The notes beneath the pieces are model-generated. The model was not told the origin of the DNA. It worked only from the letters and a program-made list of their open reading frames with translations, and did not search any database. A stretch of DNA of 64,000 nt. It comes from Kutzneria sp. 744 (lineage in GTDB: Bacteria; Actinomycetota; Actinomycetes; Mycobacteriales; Pseudonocardiaceae). Positions 46,811 to 55,126 of this stretch are shown here, in pieces. The stretch is from positions 10,736,296 through 10,800,295 of the forward strand of contig NZ_KK037166.1 of assembly GCF_000568255.1 (NCBI RefSeq), given 5' to 3'. The stretch's first letter is position 1. Each line of letters starts with the position of its first letter. Both the position numbers and the translations under genes were made by a program.

Positions 46811-47866
46811 CTACTTCCCGGTTGATTGCCCGCTATAACGATGTGCCCGCTGAAGCCAGTCCCGCACGTCGGCCGGCTGGATGGCGGCGTCCGCGGTGCT
46901 GGCGGGATTACCCAACCGCCAGCGTCCTCGGGATACCTCGATGAACGCGTCCCGTCGACGCAGTTCTGCCCGGATCGCGTCGCCGCGCTCGCGCGGTGTG
47001 CCGGACAGGTGCATTCGCGTGGCCATCTCGGTCGCAGTCATCGGCTCGTCGGCTTCCGCGAGGAGTCGGGCGATCTGTTCTGACAACGCCTGACGCTCAG
47101 CTGGCTGGATGACGTTAATCACCCAGGTGACCTGCGCCTTGGTGTGCCGCTCGAAGACCGTCGCCGCGAGCGGAATGATGGTGTCGAAGGCTTTCCCGGT
47201 CAGCTCACGGACTCTGCTGACGTGCTGGTGGGCCTTGCCGCTCTGCTCCCACCAGTACAGTCCCGCCAAACCGGCGAGGAGCAGGATGGCTTGCGCCCAC
47301 TGGGGCAGCTTGGCAAACGTCCGGCCTGTGGCCTTGGCAAGCTCTATGGCGAGAACGGTTGGAAGCCGAACGGTGGTGCCGACAAGTTCCATCTCGGCCT
47401 GGTTCGCCGACGCGAGCGTGAGCGGCAACCAGTTCGGGTCGCCGAAGCCGTTGTCGGTCAGGTCTGGGTCCTGGATGAGCCCGTGACAGGGTGCAAGAGC
47501 AACAGCCAGTCGGGCGGTGGGCAGGTCGACCGGGTGGCGGTTTGCGACCTGGGTGACGCGGTCGTCGCCCTCACCCCAGGTTTCCGGCACCGGCACCACG
47601 ACGATGTACGGCAGATACATGCTGTGCCAGCGCCTCACAGCGAGCGTCGGGTCGACGTGTCGATCCTCGGCGAAGCCTGATCGGTCTCGCTCCATCTCGA
47701 CGAGCACATGCTCGGCGACGAACAAGCGCGCGGCGTCATGATGAAGGGCTGCGAGCAGGCCGGTCAGTTCGCCGCGACGAGCACCCTGGACCACTTCGTT
47801 CATCAGCACGCCGGTATCCCCCACCAGCAGGCGGGGCGGTCCGAAGCGCACCAACGGCGAAGCCAC
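46811..47866 (-). CDS. PIN-like / membrane / helix-turn-helix protein
   Basis: The product has 351 residues. The start (LLVGDTGVLMNEVVQGARRG) and LFVAEHVLVEMERD look like a PIN nuclease core with its first Asp and Glu. A hydrophobic segment (WAQAILLLAGLAGLYWW) lies near residue 215. The last 110 residues contain a winged-helix-like part (TATEMATRMHLSG and RRRDAFIEVSRGRWRLG). A PIN-like head with a membrane anchor and DNA-binding-like tail is unusual. Function is unknown; RNA cleavage is a guess from the PIN resemblance. Confidence 0.6.
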   Translation of the reverse strand: MASPLVRFGPPRLLVGDTGVLMNEVVQGARRGELTGLLAALHHDAARLFVAEHVLVEMERDRSGFAEDRHVDPTLAVRRWHSMYLPYIVVVPVPETWGEGDDRVTQVANRHPVDLPTARLAVALAPCHGLIQDPDLTDNGFGDPNWLPLTLASANQAEMELVGTTVRLPTVLAIELAKATGRTFAKLPQWAQAILLLAGLAGLYWWEQSGKAHQHVSRVRELTGKAFDTIIPLAATVFERHTKAQVTWVINVIQPAERQALSEQIARLLAEADEPMTATEMATRMHLSGTPRERGDAIRAELRRRDAFIEVSRGRWRLGNPASTADAAIQPADVRDWLQRAHRYSGQSTGK

Positions 47867-48332
47867 CCGATCATCGTATGCTCCCTGGCCATGCGTTTTC
47901 TGGCCGGCGAGGGCACCGCGGGTCGACCGCGATCCACCCCGGGCGCGGGTGGGTGTTCGACCATTGCGGCCCCGCCGGTAGTTCGGCGCCGGCTGTGGTG
48001 ATCCGGGTCTTTGGCTGGCCCGGTGATGTTGCGACGGGCCCGGTCGGGTGTGAACCGCTGGTGATGGGCTGATAGGGCGTGCGTCGGGCGTGTAGGGGTG
48101 GGAGCTGACGGCAACGGCGGTCGACGGTGGCGAACGGTTGCCGGCTACGTTCGGTTCGAGGTGGTTGTGGTCGGTTGATGTCGGTTGGCGGATCTACCTG
48201 GGCGGGTGGTGTGAACCGCGACCCCGTAACAGTGTTACGTAAAAAACTGTGGGCACCCGCTCCTGTTTCGCTCCTATTTTGGGGCTCAGGCGGGGTTTCT
48301 GGTCCACTGTGGATGGTCGATGGAAGATCGTC
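47867..48332. other. Non-coding stretch left of the tRNA fragment
   Basis: No supported gene on either strand. Confidence 0.35.
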
Positions 48333-48355
48333 GGCGGGCATGAAAAAGGCCCGCC
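48333..48355 (-). terminator. Hairpin downstream of the tRNA-Pro fragment
   Basis: GGCGGGC and GCCCGCC pair around a 9-base loop, 43 bases past the tRNA 3' end on the minus strand. Likely the terminator of the original tRNA gene, carried along with its 3' end. Confidence 0.5.
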
Positions 48356-48397
48356 TACCTGGGCGTTTGCCCTGGATCGGCGGACCTCCTTCGACCG

Positions 48398-48439
48398 TCG
48401 GGACGACAGGATTTGAACCTGCGACCCCTTGACCCCCAG
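48398..48439 (-). pseudogene. 3' half of tRNA-Pro(GGG), probable attachment site
   Basis: Read on the minus strand, the sequence has the anticodon loop CTGGGGG, the 3' anticodon stem TCAAG, the variable loop, the T arm GCAGGTTCAAATCCTGT and the acceptor strand CGTCCCG with discriminator A. Upstream of the loop the 5' half of a tRNA is absent. A tRNA cut exactly at the anticodon loop is the mark left by tyrosine integrases, which recombine there and rebuild the tRNA at the other end. No integrase gene is in the window. Confidence 0.8.
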
Positions 48440-48727
48440 TTGAAGACGGGGTCAACGGCGTGCTCGCGGCCGTTCTCCAAGCTCGGGTCCAACTGTACTT
48501 GCCGCAGTAAAGGAGTCTGCGATTCGGAGTCTTGATCATGGGCCGGAGTGGTGCTGGGATAGTTCGCCCAGCATGTGGACGCGTGTACGCGTCACGGTGA
48601 CGTCTCGCGGTGCTGGGAGACCTGTCCGATCTGGGCCGACCGGTCGAGTGTGTTGACGTTGGCATGGATGTACTGCTGCTCGGCGTGGAACTTGTTGAGC
48701 CTCTCCCGGCGAACCCGCTGGATGGTA
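48440..48727. other. Intergenic
   Basis: No supported gene; inner flank of the putative attachment site. Confidence 0.3.
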
Positions 48728-49174
48728 TTAGCTCTGTTTCGAATGGTGGCCATTCGGTGCTCGGTACGTCGTCCCGGAGATGGATATGCGACCTTCGCGC
48801 CAGGAGAACTCTGTTTTATTGGTGCCGCTAGCTATGTCGGGCCAAATCTTCTCGGCTACCAGGATGTAGCAGACGCCAGATCCCACAACGCGGAACAGGG
48901 AATTCCTGCGGGCCTCGTCTTCCTTGGCGATCGGCCACCATGCCGACATTAGTTCCATAGTCGCCACGAACATTTCCTTGCTTGTCTTTGTCAACTGTGT
49001 CAAAGTGGCGATCGCCGCAGCCTCTCTGATTGGCGAGTTTGAGGTGAGTGCCTCGGCGGCCTGTAGGTAAGCCACTAGTGGCGATGTGCATTCATGATGC
49101 AGTGCTATGTTGCCATTGATCACTCGGCTCTGAATCACCGTGCTGACACTCTCGGCTGACACCTCGTTGTGCAT
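48728..49174 (-). CDS. Small helical protein with an amyloid-like N-terminal motif
   Basis: The product has 148 residues and lower GC than its neighbours. Residues 9-27 (VSTVIQSRVINGNIALHH) resemble the short V.Q....I.G.... motifs placed at the ends of actinobacterial signalling proteins that work with STAND or effector modules. Residues 28-110 are helical; the end is beta-rich (SWREGRISISGTTYR). No named family. No strong ribosome site is seen. It lies just inside the tRNA boundary, so it may belong to the integrated DNA. Confidence 0.5.
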   Translation of the reverse strand: MHNEVSAESVSTVIQSRVINGNIALHHECTSPLVAYLQAAEALTSNSPIREAAAIATLTQLTKTSKEMFVATMELMSAWWPIAKEDEARRNSLFRVVGSGVCYILVAEKIWPDIASGTNKTEFSWREGRISISGTTYRAPNGHHSKQS

Positions 49175-49780
49175 ATCTTGTAGTGTGCGGCACGCGATCT
49201 GTTATTGGTCAACGGTATTGGCGTGCCGCGTTGATGTGGGCCGGCTGGCCCGAGCGATGCGGGCGGTGGCGATCCGCGCGGACGTCGTCGCCGAACTGCG
49301 CCAGCCGGGCCGTCGAGTACTGACGCCCAGCGGCGAACGGGGAGTTCTCGAGCGCGGCCGCGGCCCAGTTGAAAACCTGTGCGACGGAAGGCGGTTGCGG
49401 CCCGACGGTTGCTACCAGGTCGGGGTCGATGCCCGGGTTCACGCTCTTGTCAGCCACGGCGGGTCGTCTCAGGGACGAACCGGTGCGCGGGCAACGTGTT
49501 CCCCTCCTTCGGATCGGCTGTGGCGAGTGACGGTGGCGTGTGCGCCTGTCGAGGGGGCCGGTGCGGCATCTGTCGTGAGCGTGCATGAAAGCAGCAATCT
49601 CACGTCCGCACTCCCGTATTTTCGGGACAAGGGCGGATAATCACCCTGCTGGAGTCGCTGTGGCGGCACACCATCGCTGGCTGCGACAGCCGTTGGTATG
49701 TCAAGGCTTCGTCCTTCGATCGAGTGGCAATAGGATGGATCGTCGGGACTTTTGGGTGACGTCGGAGTAGGCATCCGGCC
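49175..49780. other. Non-coding stretch before the Crp/Fnr gene
   Basis: Frames exist on both strands but none has a family or start site. The last 100 bases probably carry the Crp/Fnr promoter. Confidence 0.35.
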
Positions 49781-50455
49781 ATGCACGGTCACCGAGTGGG
49801 CATCACTTTTCGCCAGATACTGTCGCCTGGGCAGCAGCAACGGCTGCTCGGCGGCAAGTCCTCGACGCTGTTCCGTCCCCGCAGCGAGATCCTGCTGCAG
49901 GAAGACCGCTCCGAGCACGCCTACTACATCGTCCAAGGGCGGGTCGCCGCGGTGTACTCGCATCCCGACGGCCGCCAGCAGTTGGAGGCGGTGTTGGGGC
50001 CGGGCGACCTGGTCGGCGAGTTCCCGATGCTCGACTCGCAGCCGCGGTGCGCGACGGTCCGCGCGATCGACGCGTGCTCGGTGTATTCGCTGAGGGCGGG
50101 CGATTTCCTCCGGATCGGGGGCCCGCGGGTGCAATCGGAGCTGCTGGGCTCGTACGTGACGGGCAAGATTCGCGGGCGGCAGGTCCGGCCGTACGACATC
50201 ATGCACCTCAAGGTGCCGGCGCGGCTGGCAATGTTACTGCTGATGTGCGTCGACGTGGCACGGACGCGGATGGGCGACCGGCTGACGCTGCCGTTGAGGC
50301 ACGAAGACCTGGCCGTCTACCTGGGCGTGTCGAAGAGCAGCGTGGACGGCGCGATGCGAGGGCTGACCGGCCGGGGCCTGATCCGTAGCGAGCACCGCGC
50401 GGTTGTGGTGACGGACGTCGACGGGCTGCGCCGCTTCGTCGAACGCGCCGCGTAG
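49781..50455 (+). CDS. Crp/Fnr family transcriptional regulator
   Basis: The product has 224 residues. A cyclic-nucleotide-binding-type beta barrel has GPGDLVGEFPMLDSQPRCATVRA, in which the Glu and Arg of the phosphate-binding cassette are in place, so it could bind a cyclic nucleotide. The C-terminal winged helix reads LPLRHEDLAVYLGVSKSSVD. It ends 100 bases before the cyclase-like gene, same strand, and may control or sense that operon (inference). Confidence 0.88.
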   Translation: MHGHRVGITFRQILSPGQQQRLLGGKSSTLFRPRSEILLQEDRSEHAYYIVQGRVAAVYSHPDGRQQLEAVLGPGDLVGEFPMLDSQPRCATVRAIDACSVYSLRAGDFLRIGGPRVQSELLGSYVTGKIRGRQVRPYDIMHLKVPARLAMLLLMCVDVARTRMGDRLTLPLRHEDLAVYLGVSKSSVDGAMRGLTGRGLIRSEHRAVVVTDVDGLRRFVERAA

Positions 50456-50554
50456 TGACGCCCGTCACAGGGGCGCTCTCAGTTCTGTGCGCGGCGGTGC
50501 CGGCCGACCGGCACGCTGCCCAATAGGTGTCCGCCACGTCCAAGTGAGGTCGAC

Positions 50555-51322
50555 ATGTCAGGTGGTGACGCAGCAGCGCGCAGCAGGGGCCTGCCGCCGT
50601 TCCGCGCCGTGTTCGCGGTGGACACGATGTCCTTCGGGCGCAACACGGATCCCGTGCAACGTGAACTCGCGGACCAGTTGCCGTCGGTGGTTGCCCGTGC
50701 GTTCGACCAGGCCGGCGCGGAGGACGCCTGGCGAGACCGGCACTTCGTGCGCAACCCGGGCGACGGGTACTGGTTCTGTTGCTCGGCGAGCCATCTCCCG
50801 GTGCTGCTCGGTGTATTCGGTGCGCTCCAGGACTTGTTGCTGGGGATGGCCTTGGAGGACCGAGGCGGTCCGCGTATGCGACTGCGGGCCAGCCTGCACG
50901 TCGGGCCGATCGCCGACCCGGGCCGGTCGGGCGAGATCGTGGGCAACACTGTGATCACCGCGCACCGGCTGCTCGACGCTCAGCCGGCGCGGGACGCGCT
51001 GGAACGGTCCGACCCCGACCAGACCTTGCTGGTGGCGATGATCTCGGCGCCCGTCTACGACAGCGTGGTCGCGACCGGCCTCGGAGCTGTGCCGGCCGCG
51101 CGTTTTGCGGCCTGCACCGTCCAGGTGAAGGAATTGTCGGCCCAGGCCTACCTATACGTGCCGTGCCCGAGTGGCGACCTGTTGCGGGACGGCGTCGCCG
51201 GCAAGCCGTTGGCCCGGACCGACTCTACGGCCGGGGGGCTGGTGGTCACCGGCAGCGGCCAGGGCATCTACCAGCCGCTGGTGTTCGGGGACATCGTCAA
51301 CGGCCCGGGGACCGCGCGATGA
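50555..51322 (+). CDS. Class III nucleotide cyclase-like protein with a C-terminal shared motif
   Basis: The product has 255 residues. Class III cyclase features are visible: first metal Asp at 23 in VFAVDTMSFG, second acidic loop in VRNPGDGYWFCC, LRASLHVGPI, and VGNTVITAHRLLD, where active cyclases have VN.AAR. Some catalytic positions differ, so activity is uncertain. Residues 235-249 (GQGIYQPLVFGDIVN) recur at the N-terminus of the next protein. It is first of eight packed genes and overlaps the next by 4 bp. It may sense or make a nucleotide signal for the operon. Confidence 0.7.
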   Translation: MSGGDAAARSRGLPPFRAVFAVDTMSFGRNTDPVQRELADQLPSVVARAFDQAGAEDAWRDRHFVRNPGDGYWFCCSASHLPVLLGVFGALQDLLLGMALEDRGGPRMRLRASLHVGPIADPGRSGEIVGNTVITAHRLLDAQPARDALERSDPDQTLLVAMISAPVYDSVVATGLGAVPAARFAACTVQVKELSAQAYLYVPCPSGDLLRDGVAGKPLARTDSTAGGLVVTGSGQGIYQPLVFGDIVNGPGTAR

Positions 51323-53340
51323 CCGCGGACAATGCGCAATTCCCTTTCGCCACCGGGCAATCGGTGCACCGGCCGCTCGTCTTCGGCGACATCCGCAACG
51401 TCCAGCACGAACACCATGTGACCATCCCCGTGGGCGACCAGCCGACACGTGTCCCTCGCGTCACGGGCTTCATCGACCCGGATGTCGTCGCGGTGTCGGC
51501 GCGCCGGTTCGTCGAACCGCCCGGCCTGTACCGTCTGTTGCCGGTGCTCAAGCTGCGCAGGTACCTGATCCTGAGCGGCGAGCGTAAGTCCGGCCTCTGG
51601 ACGGCGGGGCTGAACATGTTGGGGGAATGCGCATCCCTATGCGGCGTCGAGTTGCGGCCGAGGTCGGCCGTCGTCGACGAGCAGAGTTCGCTCGACGACC
51701 TGTTGGGTCGCGACGACCGCTCACATGCCGTCCTGCTCGACCTGACCGGCACTGACCCGGTCGCCGACTGCGCCGTGTTCGGCAGCGTGGCCGAGCAGCT
51801 GGTCCACTTCGGCGAGCAGCTGGCCCACTGCGAGAGTTTCTTGGTGGTGCTGGTGCCGGCTGAGGTGCACGCGTTGTTCAACGCCACGGTGCCGAAGTGC
51901 TGCCACCCACTGCCGGTGCCGGTCGCGACCGACGTCTTCCGCGAGCATCTGCGCACCGCAGGGTTCGCCGAGCACCGGATTGACGACTGGCTTTCCTTCG
52001 ACGAGTTGCCGCCCCTGCTGAGGCGGGCGCTGCCCGGAGAGGTTGCCCGGATCACCGGGCTGATCGCCGGTATCGATCCTGCCGGCTCCCGGGGACCCGC
52101 GGTCCTGGGCGAGGACTTCAGCAACGCGGTTCGGGACTGGACCGTCCACTTGCGAGCAGAGTTCGATTCCGGGGACGAGGAATGGCGCGCCGCCACGACC
52201 ATGGTGGCGTTGATCGAACACGCGCCATGCGAGGTCCTGTTCCGCGAACTGCGACGGTTCATGGCCATTCTCGGCGTGCCCGAGGTGGGCCGGTCCCGGC
52301 CGTTCGCTGGTCCCGGCGCCACTCGCAGACTGGCAGCGATCGGGGCGACCAGGACCTCCGACGACCGGGTGGAGTTCCACCGGCCGGCATTCGGCGCGGC
52401 GGTGCTGCGCTACGTCTGGCAGGAGTACCCGGAGAACCGCGAGCACCTGTTGCGATGGCTGGCCGACATCGAGCTCGGCCGGGGCACCGGCCTCTACGTG
52501 CGAGACGGCGAACGCCTGGTCAATCGGCTGGTCGAGCTGCTGTCCGGCGCGCGAGACGCCCGCACCGTGCTCCGTATCGCCGAGGCATGGGTGGCGCGGT
52601 CGCTGACTTGCGACTATCTCCTGCCGATGGTGGAGCGGCTGCTGGTCAAGGCGGCGACGAGCGGAGGTATCGGCTCCGCGGTGCGCAAGCGGCTCTATGA
52701 CTGGGCGTACGTGGTGAACTCGGATGAGCTGTTGGCTGAAGTTGTCGCGCGGGTCTGTGGCGGTATCGGGGCCGAGTACGGCAACGTCGCGATGACGAGG
52801 CTGAGGCTGCTGGCCGGCTGGGGTGACCGGCGCGTCGGCGATGCGGTGGTGTCGGCCGTGTCGGCCGTCGCGCGGTGCTCCCCGGCCTTCGACTGCGTGC
52901 TGGAGCAGTTGGTCACCTGGATCGCCGACGCCGAGCCCACGCGTCGTCGCGTCGGCCTGGCCGCGTTCCGCACGATCACCGATCCGGCGACCCATCCCGA
53001 GTGCCTGCGCCTGGTTCGGCCGGCGGTGGAGGACGGCGGCAGTGATCGGGCCGTCGTCGCCGGGTGGCGGGCACTGCTCAAGCAGGCGAGCACCCAGGAG
53101 GTGCACCTGGCCGTCGTGGCGTGGCTCAACGCGGCCGCCGCCGACACCGAGCACCGGGAGGTGATGATCGACCTGCTCGCGGACGCGGCCGGCCAGGGGG
53201 CGGACGCGTTCGTCAAGGTCGGCTACGTCTGCTACCACTGGTCGTTGGCCGCCGCCGACGAGGCCCGGGACGCCGTGGTCGCCCTGCTCCGGCTGCGGCT
53301 GGACGAGGTCGATCCCATTGTCGCCACGCTCGCCGACTGA
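51319..53340 (+). CDS. STAND-like protein with shared N-terminal motif and helical repeats
   Basis: The product has about 673 residues. Residues 13-27 (GQSVHRPLVFGDIRN) match the C-terminal motif of the preceding protein at 10 of 15 positions. Residues about 65-230 look like a NACHT/STAND NTPase without a usable Walker A: the strand YLILSGERKSGLW stands where GxxGxGKT is expected. The last 300 residues are alpha-helical repeats (HEAT/ARM-like). The design recalls bacterial NLR-like sensors with a recruitment motif, but with a dead nucleotide site. Starts by ATGA overlap. Confidence 0.6.
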   Translation: MTADNAQFPFATGQSVHRPLVFGDIRNVQHEHHVTIPVGDQPTRVPRVTGFIDPDVVAVSARRFVEPPGLYRLLPVLKLRRYLILSGERKSGLWTAGLNMLGECASLCGVELRPRSAVVDEQSSLDDLLGRDDRSHAVLLDLTGTDPVADCAVFGSVAEQLVHFGEQLAHCESFLVVLVPAEVHALFNATVPKCCHPLPVPVATDVFREHLRTAGFAEHRIDDWLSFDELPPLLRRALPGEVARITGLIAGIDPAGSRGPAVLGEDFSNAVRDWTVHLRAEFDSGDEEWRAATTMVALIEHAPCEVLFRELRRFMAILGVPEVGRSRPFAGPGATRRLAAIGATRTSDDRVEFHRPAFGAAVLRYVWQEYPENREHLLRWLADIELGRGTGLYVRDGERLVNRLVELLSGARDARTVLRIAEAWVARSLTCDYLLPMVERLLVKAATSGGIGSAVRKRLYDWAYVVNSDELLAEVVARVCGGIGAEYGNVAMTRLRLLAGWGDRRVGDAVVSAVSAVARCSPAFDCVLEQLVTWIADAEPTRRRVGLAAFRTITDPATHPECLRLVRPAVEDGGSDRAVVAGWRALLKQASTQEVHLAVVAWLNAAAADTEHREVMIDLLADAAGQGADAFVKVGYVCYHWSLAAADEARDAVVALLRLRLDEVDPIVATLAD

Positions 53341-53415
53341 CCCTCACGAAATCCCGTCACCCGATCCGCTCCGCCAACTGTGGTGGGCGGAGCCCTGTCC
53401 TGCCGAGGAGCCCGC

Positions 53416-54600
53416 GTGAGCACGGCTACCGAAAGCCCTTTCGCCGCACTGTTGAACAAGTGCCTTGCCCCGGTCACCACGCGGCAGGACGCGATGATCG
53501 CGGACTCGGAGACGCTGAACTGGGCGCGCGCGGTGTACGCCGCCTTCGGCGACCACGACGAGGGCGACGGCCTGACCAAGGAGGAGCTCACCCAGCACTG
53601 CGCCGGCGCCGGGCCCGGTCGGTTCGAGCCCCGCTTCGACCACTTCATGACCACCAAGATGCTGTCTACGGACAAGGCCGGCGGCCATCGGTACGTGCTG
53701 GACGACAGCAGTGCCGTGATGCTGTTGATCATCGAGCGGCTGCTGCGGGCCGACGGCGTGGCCGAGTTGATCATTTTGCTCGAGCGGACCCAGGAGGACC
53801 TGGCCCTCGGCCTGCTCAGCCGCCAGGAGGTGTCGGACCTGCTGGTGCTGATGCGGCAGAAGCTGTCGATCGAATGCCCTCGGCTGGAGCGGCTCAGCGC
53901 GAAACCGGTCGAGGATGTGCTCCGCTACCGCCGGCTGCGGCGCAACGGTGACGCCCTGGTGCCTCGGGCCAGGAAGCTGATCGACGTGGTGGCCTCGACG
54001 TTTCCGGAGTTGCACGGCCTGGGGACCCGGCTGATCGCCGAGGCGCAGCGGTACTCGCTGGCGGTCAGCGCGGTCGTCGACCGGATCGCCTCCTATGCCC
54101 GGGCTCGTCGCGACTTCAGTTTGCTCGCGCCCGGCCAGTACCTCGATGCCGTCCGGGCCGCCTCGGTCGACCAGTTGGCCGAGGTGTTCGCAAGCACCGT
54201 GTTCGACCGGCCGGAGCTGGAACTGCGGCCGGACGAGGTAGCCGTGGCCGCGGAGGAGTTCCGGCCGACGCCGAGCCGGGTCCGGCCGCCCCGCTCGATA
54301 GACCTGGGACCGCTGACCGATCCCATCGACCTGGTGCGGGACCGGGAGGAGCGGGTCAGGGGGACACGACGGCACCGGCTCGGCGAGTTGCTCGACGGCG
54401 AGCGGAGGGTCGACCTCACCCCGCTGCTGTTGGAGAAGGGCTGGCCCGGCGCGGTCGAATTGGTGGTCTGGTTGATGGCCGCGGTCGCCGACCGCAGCCT
54501 CGGCTGCCGGATCGAGTTGTCGGACCGGTTGTTGGTCGACAGCACGGCCACGGTCACCTACCTCACGCCCGTCCAGCTGGTCCGAAGCGGGGGAACGTGA
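53416..54600 (+). CDS. Possible kleisin-like (JetA/MukF-type) subunit
   Basis: The product has about 394 residues and is mostly helical. The first 150 residues may be a winged-helix domain (LTKEELTQHCAGAG, HRYVLDDSSAVMLLIIERLL); a long helical middle follows (LLSRQEVSDLLVLMRQKLSI), then a small C-terminal domain. I do not recognise a family by motif. The role is inferred from position: first of the subunits that lead to an SMC-like ATPase, where JetA or MukF would be. GAGGAG lies before the GTG start; 75 bases separate it from the STAND-like gene. Confidence 0.5.
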   Translation: MSTATESPFAALLNKCLAPVTTRQDAMIADSETLNWARAVYAAFGDHDEGDGLTKEELTQHCAGAGPGRFEPRFDHFMTTKMLSTDKAGGHRYVLDDSSAVMLLIIERLLRADGVAELIILLERTQEDLALGLLSRQEVSDLLVLMRQKLSIECPRLERLSAKPVEDVLRYRRLRRNGDALVPRARKLIDVVASTFPELHGLGTRLIAEAQRYSLAVSAVVDRIASYARARRDFSLLAPGQYLDAVRAASVDQLAEVFASTVFDRPELELRPDEVAVAAEEFRPTPSRVRPPRSIDLGPLTDPIDLVRDREERVRGTRRHRLGELLDGERRVDLTPLLLEKGWPGAVELVVWLMAAVADRSLGCRIELSDRLLVDSTATVTYLTPVQLVRSGGT

Positions 54601-54601
54601 C

Positions 54602-55126
54602 GTGGACGAGACCGCGTACTGGTTGGCCCGGCTGCGGGCGACGCGCACCGCGCCGGAATTTGCCGTGCCGGACGCGGCGGAGCTGGTGAGGGTGGCCGAG
54701 CGGGCCGGCCGGGCGTTGGCCATCGCCGAAGACGGGGACCAGGTTCCGGTGCTGGTCCTGGGCGCGGCCGCCGACTTCCTGCCCGAGGACGGCGACGGGT
54801 TCACCCGCCCGGTGGCGACCGGCCCGGTGCGCCTGGTCATGGCCGTCTGTCTGCGCTGTTGCTGGCTCGACCCTGATCTGCCGATCTATCCGGGCCGGCC
54901 GACGACGGTCGGAGAGATCCAGGCCGTCCTCGCGGCGCTCGGCGAGTCGTACGACGCGCCACGGCTTGGCCGACCGCTCATGGCGTTGCGGGTCACCGGA
55001 TATCTCCGCCGCGACGGCGATCTCATCCGGCTGGGGCCGAAGGTTGCGCTGTGGAGCACCTCTGAGCTGACCGCGTTGCGCCAACTACACGAGCTTTTGC
55101 CTGAACCGGATGGGAGGTTTCGATGA
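54602..55126 (+). CDS. Small winged-helix-like subunit 1 (possible JetB/kite type)
   Basis: The product has 174 residues. The last 80 residues look like a winged helix ending in YLRRDGDLIRLGPKVALW. The next protein has a similar late hairpin (LVARVDGAVRLGPQFDRL), suggesting paralogous kite-type subunits of a condensin-like complex. The GTG starts 1 base after the preceding stop. Family not recognised; call rests on context. Confidence 0.45.
   Translation: MDETAYWLARLRATRTAPEFAVPDAAELVRVAERAGRALAIAEDGDQVPVLVLGAAADFLPEDGDGFTRPVATGPVRLVMAVCLRCCWLDPDLPIYPGRPTTVGEIQAVLAALGESYDAPRLGRPLMALRVTGYLRRDGDLIRLGPKVALWSTSELTALRQLHELLPEPDGRFR

Noticed and set aside
49140-49640. 166-codon plus-strand frame
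   Set aside because: No ribosome site, no recognisable domain, and composition like other chance frames.
50555-51322. CBASS-type cyclase with effector
   Set aside because: The protein follows class III cyclase motifs and not the CD-NTase motif GS...DxD, and no CBASS effector or E1/E2 partner is nearby.
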